A model generated the notes under the pieces. It had not been told where the DNA came from. It did no database searches and worked only from the letters and a program-made list of their open reading frames with translations. From Centrapalus pauciflorus (Eukaryota > Streptophyta > Magnoliopsida > Asterales > Asteraceae), in NCBI GenBank assembly GCA_020465985.1, contig JAANYP010004387.1, forward strand, positions 682,001 to 746,000: 64,000 nucleotides of DNA, in the 5' to 3' direction. This document shows positions 13,487-26,675 of the stretch, piece by piece (position 1 is the first letter of the stretch; each line of letters starts with the position of its first letter). The translations under genes were made by a program, and so were the position numbers.

Positions 13487-14630
13487 AACAATTTCATATA
13501 TGTCCCTTTAAAACTGCATAATATCATATATATCCAAGTCAAAAAAAGAATTTCATATGTATCCTTCTAAAACTTCATAATATCATATTTACCCAGTTTA
13601 AAATTTTAATATCATATACACTCTTTAAAACTTTTAAATATATCAAATATATCCAAATTATTATTTTTTTATTACTTTAAAACTCATAATAAATATTCAT
13701 TAATAAAGAAATGACCAATCTACCCTTTTTATTTCTTAAACTTTATAATATCGTATTTACCCAGTTGAAAACTTTAATATCATATATATCTTTTTAAACA
13801 TTTAAATATATCCAAATTATTTCTTTATGATCTTTTATTATTTCAATACTCATAATAAACATTTTTTTTATAATTTTCTTATATACTGGATATTTTCAAA
13901 CTTATCAGTACCTTCATCGTGAGATCTTCACCATCGAGAACAGGGACAGTGCTCCCATACACCACCTCTCGCTATCATAATTATATATAATTATATATAC
14001 ACACACACACACACATAGCGTGTGGCGTACTGGCGTGTGTATAATTGTTTTTTGTTGATCACCTTAGTTTATCAGTGCAAAAATGTGTTGCCATGCCTCC
14101 ATGGTTATCTTTAGCAATGTAGAAATATACTGGAGTTAACTCCGAAAGGGTTACATCGGCAAGGACTGCAACCCCAAACGGTCCCAAAATTTGGGAAATG
14201 GCTTATGCAAGAAATCACAAATATCCCGTATATAGGAAAATATAAAAAAAATGTTTATTATGAGTTTTAAAATAATAAAAGATCATAAAGAAATAATTTG
14301 GATATACTTAAATGTTTAAAAGGGTATATATGATATTAAAGTTTTCAATTGGGTAAATACGATATTATAAAGTTTAAGAAATAAAAAGGGTAGATTGGTC
14401 ATTTCTTTATTAATGAATATTTATTATGAGTTTTAAAGTAATAAAAAAGAATAAATAAATAATTTGGATATATTTGATATATTTAAAAGTTTTAAAGGGT
14501 ATATATGATATTAAAGTTTTAAATTGGGTAAGTATGATATTATGAAGTTTTAGAAGGATATATATGGAATTCTTTTTTTGACTTGGGTATATATGATATT
14601 ATGCAGTTTTAAAGAGACATATATGAAAGT
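13484..14630. mobile_element. Family G-like foldback element with about 400-bp inverted arms (G2)
   Basis: The left arm (13484 to about 13890) and right arm (about 14225-14630) are inverted copies built of phrases such as AACTTCATAATATCATAT. The outer ends read AATTTCATATATGTCCC and, reversed, ACTTTCATATATGTCTC. The core (about 13900-14220) has a short CA tract and no recognisable gene. It resembles G1 in layout and terminal sequence but is a separate subfamily. Confidence 0.75.
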
Positions 14631-14751
14631 AATTCTTCATTCAAAAGAAAGCTAGTCATTTTCATAGAGGATTCAAACTTTAAAAGACAATACTTAAAAA
14701 AGTCATTTTCATACATCCATTCACAAGTCATAAAAAGTTTGAAATACACGT

Positions 14752-14925
14752 CGTACGATCTTACGATCTTACTAACGATCCTACGATATTGCTTACGAAA
14801 ACAAACCGTATGTAGGATCGGACCATCTTACGATCTTACTAACGATCCTACCTAAAAATCGATCCTACTAACGATCCTGATCGAAATCTACTTGTAGGAT
14901 CGTACGATCCTACTATTTAAATCGG
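14752..14925. repeat. TACGATC-type repeat cluster
   Basis: At least ten copies of ACGATC, ACGATCCTAC or the inverted GTAGGATCG lie within about 170 bp, in both orientations. The cluster is probably the remnant of a small foldback element whose TIRs are built of this unit. Confidence 0.6.
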
Positions 14926-14967
14926 GATTTTGATAACCATGGTATATACATGTTTCTCTTTTTTGAA

Positions 14968-15154
14968 ATAATTATTGTAAACAAGATTTATAAGATTCGA
15001 CAAAATTCATAAGATTTAACAAAATTCATAGATAAGATTCATAGGTTAATAGAAGGGTTCAGTAGTATTTACAACAACATTCATAAGATTCAAAGATATT
15101 GTACGGTTGTTCTCAATTTTCATAACGAATAAAATGTTCACAAAAAATCCTCTG
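14968..15154. mobile_element. Family D TIR element, truncated copy D3
   Basis: Repeated GATTTATAAGATTCAACAAAATTCAT-like phrases, and a right end CGAATAAAATGTTCACAAAA that matches the end of D2 (51895-52277). The left end is missing. A short TA run (15157-15164) separates it from the family B copy that follows. Confidence 0.6.
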
Positions 15155-15164
15155 TCTATATATA

Positions 15165-16156
15165 CAGGGGAAGGTTCAACGGAGAACCATATAATGCATC
15201 AGAAAACCGGAGAACCACTTTATAGTCATAGGATCAGGCAGTGGCGGATCCAGAAATTTTTTTTACAGGGGTCAGAATTTATGACGCTGCTGTTGTTTTA
15301 TAAAAAAAGTTTCAAACCTCAAAAGTTTAGTCGGATTATTTTGATTACGTAATAAAAATACGTAAATGCTACAACTCATTAATCATTACATACTAAAAGA
15401 AATTAGATTACACAGTTGTCCCATTCGAGTTTTCATTTTTGAAAAACGAGTTATTAATTATTACATGATCGTCCAAAACATTGAGTAATTTTTTCAAGTG
15501 CAAAGCCAACAATCACTTTCATCACCAATTAAATTGCGCAATTATTTGTGGAGAAATATTAGAAACTCTTCCACCTAATAAATTCGAATCTTGGTAATTT
15601 TTTTTCAAAAATCGATTTATATTATCTAATGAACTAAAATAATTAAACAAATGTAACTTAATGTTAAATGTTAAACACTTAAAGTCTAAACAAACTTTAA
15701 TTTAAATATATTAAAAGACTAAAACAGCAAAGAACGTTCTAACAAATAAGTAACAATAAAACTAACAATGTATTCCTAGATCAACCCCAAATGTGAAGTG
15801 TCCAACAATAAATTAATATAATAAATGAATGTTCAATACACATGTATTTTTAAACTATTTATTAAGTGGGTAACAAACTATTAGATTTTAATATATTTTC
15901 TTAGTTTTTGTAACAAAATTTTTTAGATGTGTAAAATTTATAAAAACTAACAAGAATATTAAGGTCAAACTTAAAAAATCATAGGGGTCAAAATCTTTTT
16001 CGATTACATATATAACGCGTAAAATAAAAAAATTATCGAGGTCGTTTGACCCCACGCCCAAGCACTACATCCGCCCCTGAGACCAGGTGATGCATCACGC
16101 GAGAACTGTGATGCATTTATGGTTTCCCGATGCATTACGGTTCTTCCTTGAACACC

Positions 16157-16158
<2 letters not shown>
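15165..16158. mobile_element. Family B TIR element B5, split by a nested hAT-like element
   Basis: The left half (15165-15238) has GGTTCAAC, then GGAGAACC, AGAAAACC and GGAGAACC (spacings 20 and 8). The right half (16080-16158) ends in the mirror layout, with GAAGAACC and GGGAAACC 18 bp apart on the minus strand. Between them lies an 841-bp insertion with its own ends. Joining the halves by eye restores the normal family B interior (GGATCAGG then TGATGCATC). Confidence 0.75.
15239..16079. mobile_element. Non-autonomous hAT-like element nested in B5
   Basis: The left end reads CAGTGGCGGATCCAG and the right end, reversed, CAGGGGCGGATGTAG, an imperfect TIR of a type common in plant hAT elements. 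The flanking octamers are GGATCAGG (15231-15238) and AGACCAGG (16080-16087), an 8-bp duplication with two mismatches. The 841-bp interior is AT-rich, with no transposase frame. Confidence 0.7.

Positions 16159-16200
<42 letters not shown>
16159..16200. repeat. (CT)n(TA)n compound microsatellite
   Basis: About 26 bp of CT followed by about 16 bp of TA, joining element B5 to element F. Confidence 0.95.

Positions 16201-18616
<2,416 letters not shown>

Positions 18617-18692
<76 letters not shown>
18617..18692. repeat. (TA)n microsatellite right of A2'
   Basis: About 76 bp of TA at the outer end of the inverted pair. Confidence 0.97.
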
Positions 18693-18695
<3 letters not shown>

Positions 18696-20205
18696 GTGTG
18701 TGGGTGGTTACAGTCCATAGTCCCTACATAGAAGGTGGTAATGATCTGATAAGGTTTTATAATGTGGGTAAACCAGCAGACATGTGAGCTAGCAATTAAG
18801 CTACCAATGTTCCTTCCTTCTTCTATCAAACTGTATCCTTTGAGTTCTGTGGATGGGATTATGTCTTATATATTTATTCCTTCTTTTCTTTTCCAATAAT
18901 AGTAAAATACATAACTTCTAACTATAAAGATTCTTACTATATTCTATAAAGAACATTTATAGTCAACAATTTTAAAAATGATGTTCTAAAAATAATTAAT
19001 ATATACATATCCTAGTTTTTTCATAAGAAATCTGAACTTAAGGAGAGACAAGCCTTGTGTGAGTTGAAATTAAGATCATGTTTAATTAAGAAACCTCATG
19101 TATCAACCGCTAAACCATCCCAAACGTTGTGTTCTCGAGGGTGGAAAGAAAATAAAAGAAAGAAAGGAAGAGAAAGAAGATAAATTATTTCTTTCTTTTG
19201 GTTTTTCCCCATTTTTGGGAGGAAAAATTTTAGAGACAAAAACACTATAATTTCTTTCCTTTTCATTTCTTTTCCTTTCTAAAAAACCAAAAAAAAACAT
19301 AAACTAATTCTAATTCTTTTGGTTTCCTTTTATTTCCATTCTTTTCCATTGTTAAAAAAGTTTCGAGATCACACCGTAAATGAGATTCTGTTATTTCTTA
19401 ATAAAATCATGATCTATAATTATAACAAAATTAAACGTAAACGTCGGATGGACATACAACACATATGGCTCGATCACTCAATATTCTCTAAACCAGTTTA
19501 ACATTTTATAATTGTTCCAAATTATTATAAATAAATGGTTAATTTCCACTTCCCACAATTTGAAGAAGTCATATAATTAAAAACAATTATTAGTTATTGA
19601 TTAAGAGATAAAATTAAAATAATTAAGTATTGGCACTTAATTTCAAATGATATATATAAAGCTAAAAGATGCATAGCTGGTATTTTGGGTTGATATGATA
19701 ATGAGGTTGCAATGTACACATGCATATTTAAGAAGCTGGGCTATGGGGATGTTTAAGCCAAGGAATGTGGATGGGTTGGTACCATACATGAATTTATATT
19801 GTGGGGTCTATTTTTATTTATTTTGTTATTATTTGCAGACAATATTTGAACTTATGCTAGAGATGTCCTTCAACAAACTAGTTGCATGTGTAGTTGAATT
19901 CAATAATTGAAATATATATATTATATTATATATAATATTGTAAATTTATATCCTATTATGTATGACTATGCATGTCCATGTGAGATTTTGGATGTTGACA
20001 AATAAATTTTAATTTCTTCCAATAATAATTATATATAAATAATTAATGTTCAATTAATATATTAATTTGACATGGTTATAATAGTTGGAAAATATCTTCT
20101 AAATTTTAAATTATAGGAACCAGAAAACTAGTGAAAAAGCATTGGTAACTATTGGGATGAATAATTGAATATCATTCAATTTCTAGCTAACCAAGAGGGT
20201 GTTTG
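18693..20205. other. AT-rich spacer
   Basis: No gene recognised. About 19110-19345 is a purine-rich then pyrimidine-rich stretch (AAAGAAAGGAAGAGAAAG against CTTTCCTTTTCATTTC) that could fold back; it may be a decayed MITE. The rest shows nothing I can name. Confidence 0.4.
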
Positions 20206-21472
20206 GTTTTGCTTATTAAAGCTGTTTATTTGATTATTAAGTTACAATACCACAAATAAGTAGTTTGAAGTGTTTGGATAACAATTCTTAATAAGTGCTT
20301 ATTTGTGGTAGGTGGTAATCTTACCACTGTTTTTCTGCAGCAACTTTTTGTTGCTGTAAGGATACAACAATTAATTTTAATTATAAATTGACACTACTAC
20401 CCTCATGTTTAACCTAAATCTAATACTTCTCCTTTATTGTTTCATTCACGCCTCACGCCTCCTGCTGTCTTCTACTCTTCTTCATTCACTTTAATCGTGT
20501 AATATTCTAGTGCTGAAATTATTATTATTATTATTGTTTTTTTATTATTTTGTAATTTAATATAGTCGTCAATGTCATCGTTCCAAGTGCTTCTAATCTT
20601 GTATATGATAAAACGAAAAACCCTTTCGACCATTCGATGATATATAGTATTCTTTTTCCAATCTTATACTATTTAATAGAATACTAAAATTTCGAAAAAC
20701 CCTTTCGACCCTTTCTAATCTCAAGCTAAATTTTTTTAAAACACTTTATACGGTTAATAATTAATGATTTTAATCTTTTTTCCACCCTTGAATTTCTGTT
20801 ATGTGAATTATGAATGTCCCTCCATGTTATTTTTATCCAGAAAAAGTTCTCAAGTTAAATTCTTTTTTTTTTTGGTTTTGTGAAAATTTTGACAATGAGA
20901 TTCCGGTTATAATTTGTAAACCGGGTTTATAAAAATTGAAAAACCGGATTCTGAAAGTCAAATTTTACTAAACCAAAAATAAAAATAACTTGACGACTTT
21001 TCTGAACAATTTAACATGAAAAGATGAAAACGGAAAAACCTTAAAAACATGTTTGTTTTTTTCGTAATAAACCCTAAAAAAAATATACTAAATACATGAC
21101 GAATTAAACTAGATGCTCTAAATTGTAAGTTGTAACCATTATAAACTGTAGTTTTTAGTTTCATATAATGTTTTTGGTGTGTTAGTGTGACTTCAAACAT
21201 GTACTAAATATAATAGCAAAAGTAGTTACTTTCTTTTAACATTCAAAAGTTCCAATGATGCCAATTTCACATACAAATCATTACCACAATGCTGCTATGT
21301 GTTGGTGTATTTCAATTGCACAAGTTTAGGGATTTAAGTAGATTTTGGTTTGTTGGAATATTTTGAAAGTAATAAAAATTATTTAAAAATTTAAAATACG
21401 TCAATGATTAAAATTGAATTCAAATACTTTTCAGTACTCACCATGATTCTAATGAACCAAACACACTCTAAA
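20206..21472. mobile_element. Candidate MITE-like element with GTGTTTGGTT ends
   Basis: The left end reads AGAGGGTGTTTGGTTTTGC and the right end, reversed, AGAGTGTGTTTGGTTCATT, about 1.26 kb apart. This is a plausible TIR pair. No clean target duplication was found, so the pairing may be accidental. The interior holds a separate foldback (20810-21078). Confidence 0.4.
20810..21078. mobile_element. Family I foldback MITE, diverged copy
   Basis: An inverted repeat around a short hairpin near 20905-20950 (ATTCCGG / CCGGATT). It shares the phrases CCATGTTATTTTTATCC, CTCAAGTTAAATT and TTTTTTTCGTAATAAACCC with the cleaner copy at 30843-31151. Confidence 0.6.
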
Positions 21473-21759
21473 CATTTTTTAAACAAAATTCTTGCAATAA
21501 TGTTGTCAATATATATGTTTACCAGTTCACTTTTACTGGGAAATGTGATAAAATTCGCACGTTTTATGGCTTTTGAGATAATATTTTCACCACAAGTGTA
21601 GAGATTAATAATGCAATGATTAAGGGTATGTTTGGTAGATTAATTGTACCAATATTAGTTTTTAATAATATTTTCACCTGGAAATTTTTAAAAATGATTA
21701 CACCGTAAAAAATGGTATTGTTTTAAATATATAAATTGAATATATTAAATATTTTGTAA

Positions 21760-22015
21760 TCTATATAAATACTATTAAAAGAGTTTCACAACTGTCAGTT
21801 TTCATTTTTAATTTAATTTGCCATTTGCCACTTGTCAATTTTATAAATTGTCATAGCATTTACTAGAATTACTACTAATAACAAATCAAATCTAATCAAA
21901 TCCAATTCAATATAATCTATATAGTCTAATTTAACAATTAAATAACCAAAATTTCAAAATTATTTTTATATATTTATATTTTAAATCAACACATATAGTA
22001 AGTGTATTAACCTAG
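21760..22015 (+). mobile_element. Small non-autonomous Helitron
   Basis: It starts TCTATATAAATACTATTAAA and ends AGTGTATTAACCTAG. It sits between A (21759) and T (22016), as Helitrons do. The 256-bp length and TC...CTAG ends match the minus-strand copy at 52359-52626. No hairpin of high quality could be drawn at the 3' end. Confidence 0.55.
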
Positions 22016-22070
22016 TTAAATAGTATAAGAATACTATATATCTTTTAATTCCAACCGTGCTTTTTTTCTT

Positions 22071-22578
22071 GGGATAATTATACAAAAAACCACCAACTTG
22101 TCAGCTTTTTGTGATTAAAACCTCAAACCATTTTTCGTTGCATAGAAAACCCCGAACTAACTAAAATCAGTAAATCAAGGTTTTATCAACGAGTAACCCG
22201 TTGAAATCGGTTATTAATCCTACGTAGACCGATAAATAACCTACGTGGAATAATTGTTGAAACCGGTTGCCAACTTTTACACACCATTTAAACACACATT
22301 CATCATTTTGAATTGTAATTTTTAAACGAGATTACATCATCAACGAGAGTTTAAATGATGTGTAATACTTGACAACCGGTTTCAACAATTAAAATTTATT
22401 CCACGTAGGATATTTACCGGTCCACGTAGGATTAATAACCGGTTTTAACAGGTTACTCATGATAAAACCTTGATTTACTGATTTTTAGTTAGTTCGGAGT
22501 TTTATATGCAACGAAAAATGGTTTGGGATTTTAATCACAAAAAGCTGACAAGTTTGTGGTTTTTTACGCAATTATCCA
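22071..22578. mobile_element. Family J foldback element with about 225-bp inverted arms
   Basis: The left arm runs 22071 to about 22300 and the right arm about 22340-22578. Both arms contain, in mirror order, CAAACTTGTCAGC-like, CCATTTTTCGTTGCAT, GTAAATCAAGGTTTTATCA, ATTAATCCTACGT and GAAACCGGTTG. The loop is only about 40 bp, so a transcript would form a near-perfect long hairpin. The ends GGATAATT(A/G) resemble MULE-type MITEs (inference). Confidence 0.8.
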
Positions 22579-24693
22579 TTTTTTCTTCTTACTTTTTTGA
22601 TATTCGTGTATGTTGATAAAAGTTCACTTAAAATTTGAAGTGTTATTTTCTAGTGACCTCCAATTATTGTACTGTATGTATTGTGACTAGTTCATTGTAA
22701 GTGTTTAATTTTAAATATTAAACATGCTATTAAACATTTTTAAAGAATATATACTATCAAATTAAGTGTAATACTAACCTAAAATTTAATTTAGGTTACT
22801 TATTTTGCTTAGATAATTGAATTAATTTTTAATTATTTATATACTTTTTTATTGAATAATTCATTTAATAATATACAAATTTATCTTCCAACATACGGTC
22901 ATTACGATACTTGTTTTTATTCATCTATGTAATATTTTACCTTTTTATTAAAATACTTTATTTTATATAATTGATAATAATGTTGTATTTGTTAGTAACG
23001 AATGAAATCATGATTGTACAAGTAGTGTCAAAACTCATTTCATTATGAATGATATATAAGTTATCCCTTTTGCATATTTTAAAGTTTGTAAAAAATAAAA
23101 AATACAAGTATTGAAGCGTTTTGGAAAAAAATAACAAAGTGATCTCAAAGAATTAAAAACCAATAGATACAAAACTTAAGATCTCTTCTTTAAAGAATAC
23201 TAATCCTCAACTAGCTATGAAGCCGTTATAAGAACAAGTTTAAAATCATAAATTACCACGCATCATAAAAACCATTTGTGTAACTTACTTTAAGAAATTA
23301 CCGTCTAATTTCCATTAATATTTCAAAAATAGTATTATTTTTTTTTGGTATGGGCCATAAAATTAAATTGTTGAGCCTTTTAACAAGAGCTTTTATGTTA
23401 AGATCATTTGTTTGTCAATTATAATCATTAAAAGTTAAGTGCTGCTCATAATTTTGTTTTACTTTCTCGTTACTATAAATTCTATGCTCTAATGCGTTAC
23501 ACTTATTATAATTACACAAATGCAACAACCAATAGCCTATCAAACTTAAAGAGTGTTTCTTTTCTTTTCTTTTTTTTAAATGTAAACTCAAACATTTTGT
23601 AAATTTACTAATTTGGATTAAAAAGGTATATTATTTTTACATGATCAAGTAATTAGCTGATGCATTTAAAATTAAAATATTCGGTATGTGTCGTTATAAT
23701 TTTTTTTAAAGATGTATTATACTTAATTAACTTCTTTAATTTACAATATAAAACTTTTGATTGGGGATATGAACATGCATAAGCAAATGAATTTTTGAAT
23801 CCACCCATGACAAGATTAGAAGTATTTGACGCCCAAATGAGTGAATTAGAGGTTTTTTACATGTCAAATCTTTATTAAAAAACCACAAAATGTATGAATT
23901 CTATCATATAATAGACAAAGTGAATTTGTATTTTCCCAAATGATCAATATATGGATCATGGTTTGTCCTGATTAATATTGTTGTAAACTGATTAAAATCT
24001 ATAAATCAAAAAGGATGTTTAACTTTGTTAATACATATATTTCACCATGTAGAAAGGAGACTAAAAGAGCAACTTTTTACGTTACTAAATGCATATGAAG
24101 CAATATGTAAAGATTAACATATCTGATACACAAGTAAAAACTCATCAATTAAAAGATTCTCGAGTTAAGTTTTACAAAAGACACGTCTGCCATATACATG
24201 CACAAAGTATGTTTGAACTTAGCCAAATGAACATATATATAGTAATATAGATCAACCATTATCATAATTAACAATGCATAAGTTATCAATTAGTTAAGAT
24301 TTGTACCGATTACCAGACTAAAGTTTAAAAATCCACAAACAAGATATATGTCTCAATGTGCTCTATGAAGAAAATAAAGGTAAGTTGGTACTTTATAGGA
24401 TGGTGGATTTGATTTGACAAAATAAAGATAAGTTTTTGTTATAAAGGAGGAAATAAAATAAAAGCAAAAAGAAATGGGGCATGGAAAAACAAAAGAAAGG
24501 GGTGATTAGTGTTGTGTGTTATATTGATGCACCATGAGTGCAAAAGTTGGAAAATCTACTTTAGAATTGATTAGGTGCAAAAGTAGAGTTTTGCATGTGC
24601 GCCATCATGCACCCTTATGCTTTATTTTGACTTGTGCAAGATTCTTCATTGGACCCTTGTCCTTAAATCCAAGAAAAATGAACCTTTTGTACC
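22579..24693. other. AT-rich spacer, nothing recognised
   Basis: Very A/T-rich sequence with many stops in all frames. No gene, RNA gene or clear element boundary was found. Confidence 0.5.
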
Positions 24694-24709
24694 ATATATA
24701 TATATATAG
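24694..24709. repeat. Short TA tract left of E1
   Basis: About 16 bp of TA at the left end of the first family E copy. Confidence 0.9.
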
Positions 24710-25092
24710 AATATGGTTCGAGAGAGTACCACCTAAATGCAGCGCACCAGAAGGTACCACCTTTAAAAAAACTTTTTTAAAATTTTTTTTTCATAAACAT
24801 GTTTTAATTAACATTATGAAGGTCGTATGTAAATTTCACATACATTCACATCTCCTAGCTCCTAAAAAATGATGTGAACACACACTTACATAATTTTGAA
24901 GACATGTGAACATGCATTTATATGATGTGTGTTTTCATGCACTTAGAGTGTTCGGATTTGCGTCAAATTCACATATGATCTGTGTAATGTTAATCTATTC
25001 ATGTTCATGAAAAAAAATTTCAAAAAAATTACTTTTAAGGGTGGTACCTTCTGGTGCGCTGCATTAGAGGTGGTACTCACTTGAACCTAAAT

Positions 25093-25094
<2 letters not shown>
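24710..25094. mobile_element. Family E TIR element, copy E1
   Basis: A 385-bp element that forms a head-to-head pair with E1'. Ends: GGTTCNANNGAGTACCACC, then GCACCA 19 bp after the first GTACCA and GTACCA again 10 bp further. The interior is AT-rich with ACATGTTTTAATTAACATTA-like phrases. No coding sequence. Confidence 0.8.

Positions 25095-25185
<91 letters not shown>
25095..25185. repeat. (TA)n microsatellite at the centre of an inverted element pair
   Basis: About 91 bp of TA between E1 and its inverted partner; it is the loop of a large palindrome. Confidence 0.97.
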
Positions 25186-25187
<2 letters not shown>

Positions 25188-25570
25188 TTTAGGTTCAAGT
25201 GAGTACCACCTCTAATGCAGCGCACCAGAAGGTACCACCCTTAAAAGTAATTTTTTTGAAATTTTTTTTCATGAACATGTTCTAATTAACATTACACAGA
25301 TCATATGTGAATTTCACGCAAATCCGAACACTCTAAGTGCATGAAAACACACATCACATAAATGCATGTTCACATGTCTTCAAAATTATGTATGTGTGTG
25401 TTCACATCATTTTTTAGGAGCTAGGAGATGTGAATGTATGTGAAATTTACATACGATCTTCATAATGTTAATTAAAACATGTTTATGAAAAAAAAAATTT
25501 TAAAAAGTTTTTTTAAAGGTGGTACCTTCTGGTGCGCTGCATTTGGGTGGTACTCTCTCGAACCATATTC
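25186..25570. mobile_element. Family E TIR element, copy E1' (inverted relative to E1)
   Basis: Nearly the exact reverse complement of 24710-25094. GTACCA at 25203, GCACCA at 25222 and GTACCA at 25232 give spacings of 19 and 10. A further TA tract (25571-25592) lies on the right. Confidence 0.8.
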
Positions 25571-25592
25571 TATATATATATATATATATATA

Positions 25593-26675
25593 TCAATATG
25601 TATATATGTATTATTCTCATTCTTAAATGTTACTTCCTTTTCAAATAAAGTTCATTCCTTTGTCTATTTCAAAATGCCCTCTCTTTCAATTCCCATCCAT
25701 CCACCCACCCTACCAACCAATCGTTACCACCTCTTCATAAGATAGAGACCCTTCTACATTCGTTAAAAAAGTACATATAGAAAATAACATATGATGGTTC
25801 CATGGCTTTGAATAAGTGTCTCTGTGTCCGGTTTCATTCACATTCATGATGAAAAAGGAGAAGGAGAAGAGGAGAAGGTGCACGTACAGTGAAGGAAGTA
25901 AATTCGGTCAAGTTAATTAGACATTGTACGGATAAATATATGTTATAGCAATTTAAATTAATTAATGTATACCTTAATCATTGTGCTTTAAATTAAGCAT
26001 TAACTTTGGATGTAGAGTTTTATACATATGTGTGTGTTTTCAGGTGAGTATCATTAACTTTGTGGATTATAGGATGTATCACTCTTAAAAACATTTTAAA
26101 ACATCTTTTTTATAACCATGTTTAATTAAATTAATAATATAAAACTACTTGCAAAAAAAAAAAAAAATACATAAACACAGTGAAACGTGCATGTTAACAG
26201 TTATGAACAATATTTTTTTGAAGTTCAAATTTTAAGGAGCTAAAAGGTGTGCATATTTTACAAACAACCGTTTATTATTTGTGTATATATGAATATGAAA
26301 AAAAGTTTAAAAAAAAAGAATAATTTTTTTGTAGCATGTTCATGCTTGAAAACTGTGTGTTTACATGAAATCACAATAGCTTGCAATACTATGATATTCA
26401 CACGATACACACATGTTCACATCAACATTTTCAAACATTCACATCTTATTTAATAAATTTATAAAACACGAAATGATATAAATTAACATTTGTATAACTA
26501 TAATATATGTTAATTGATAAATATGTATATGTAACATTTATTTTCGGTATCCCTAAAATACTCATCAAAATATGTATTATTATTTTTTTTTTTATAAATT
26601 AAACGACGTTTGCTTAAAACCAAAGATCAACCACAGGGGAATATATGATTAAAGTTAATAATATAATATTAATTT
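25593..26675. other. Spacer with a diverged family E fragment
   Basis: About 26040-26460 opens with CAGGTGAGTATCATTAAC and continues with ATAACCATGTTTAATTAA and CACATGTTCACATC phrases like those of E3 (33675-34078), so it is a decayed family E copy. The rest is AT-rich with nothing recognised. Confidence 0.45.
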
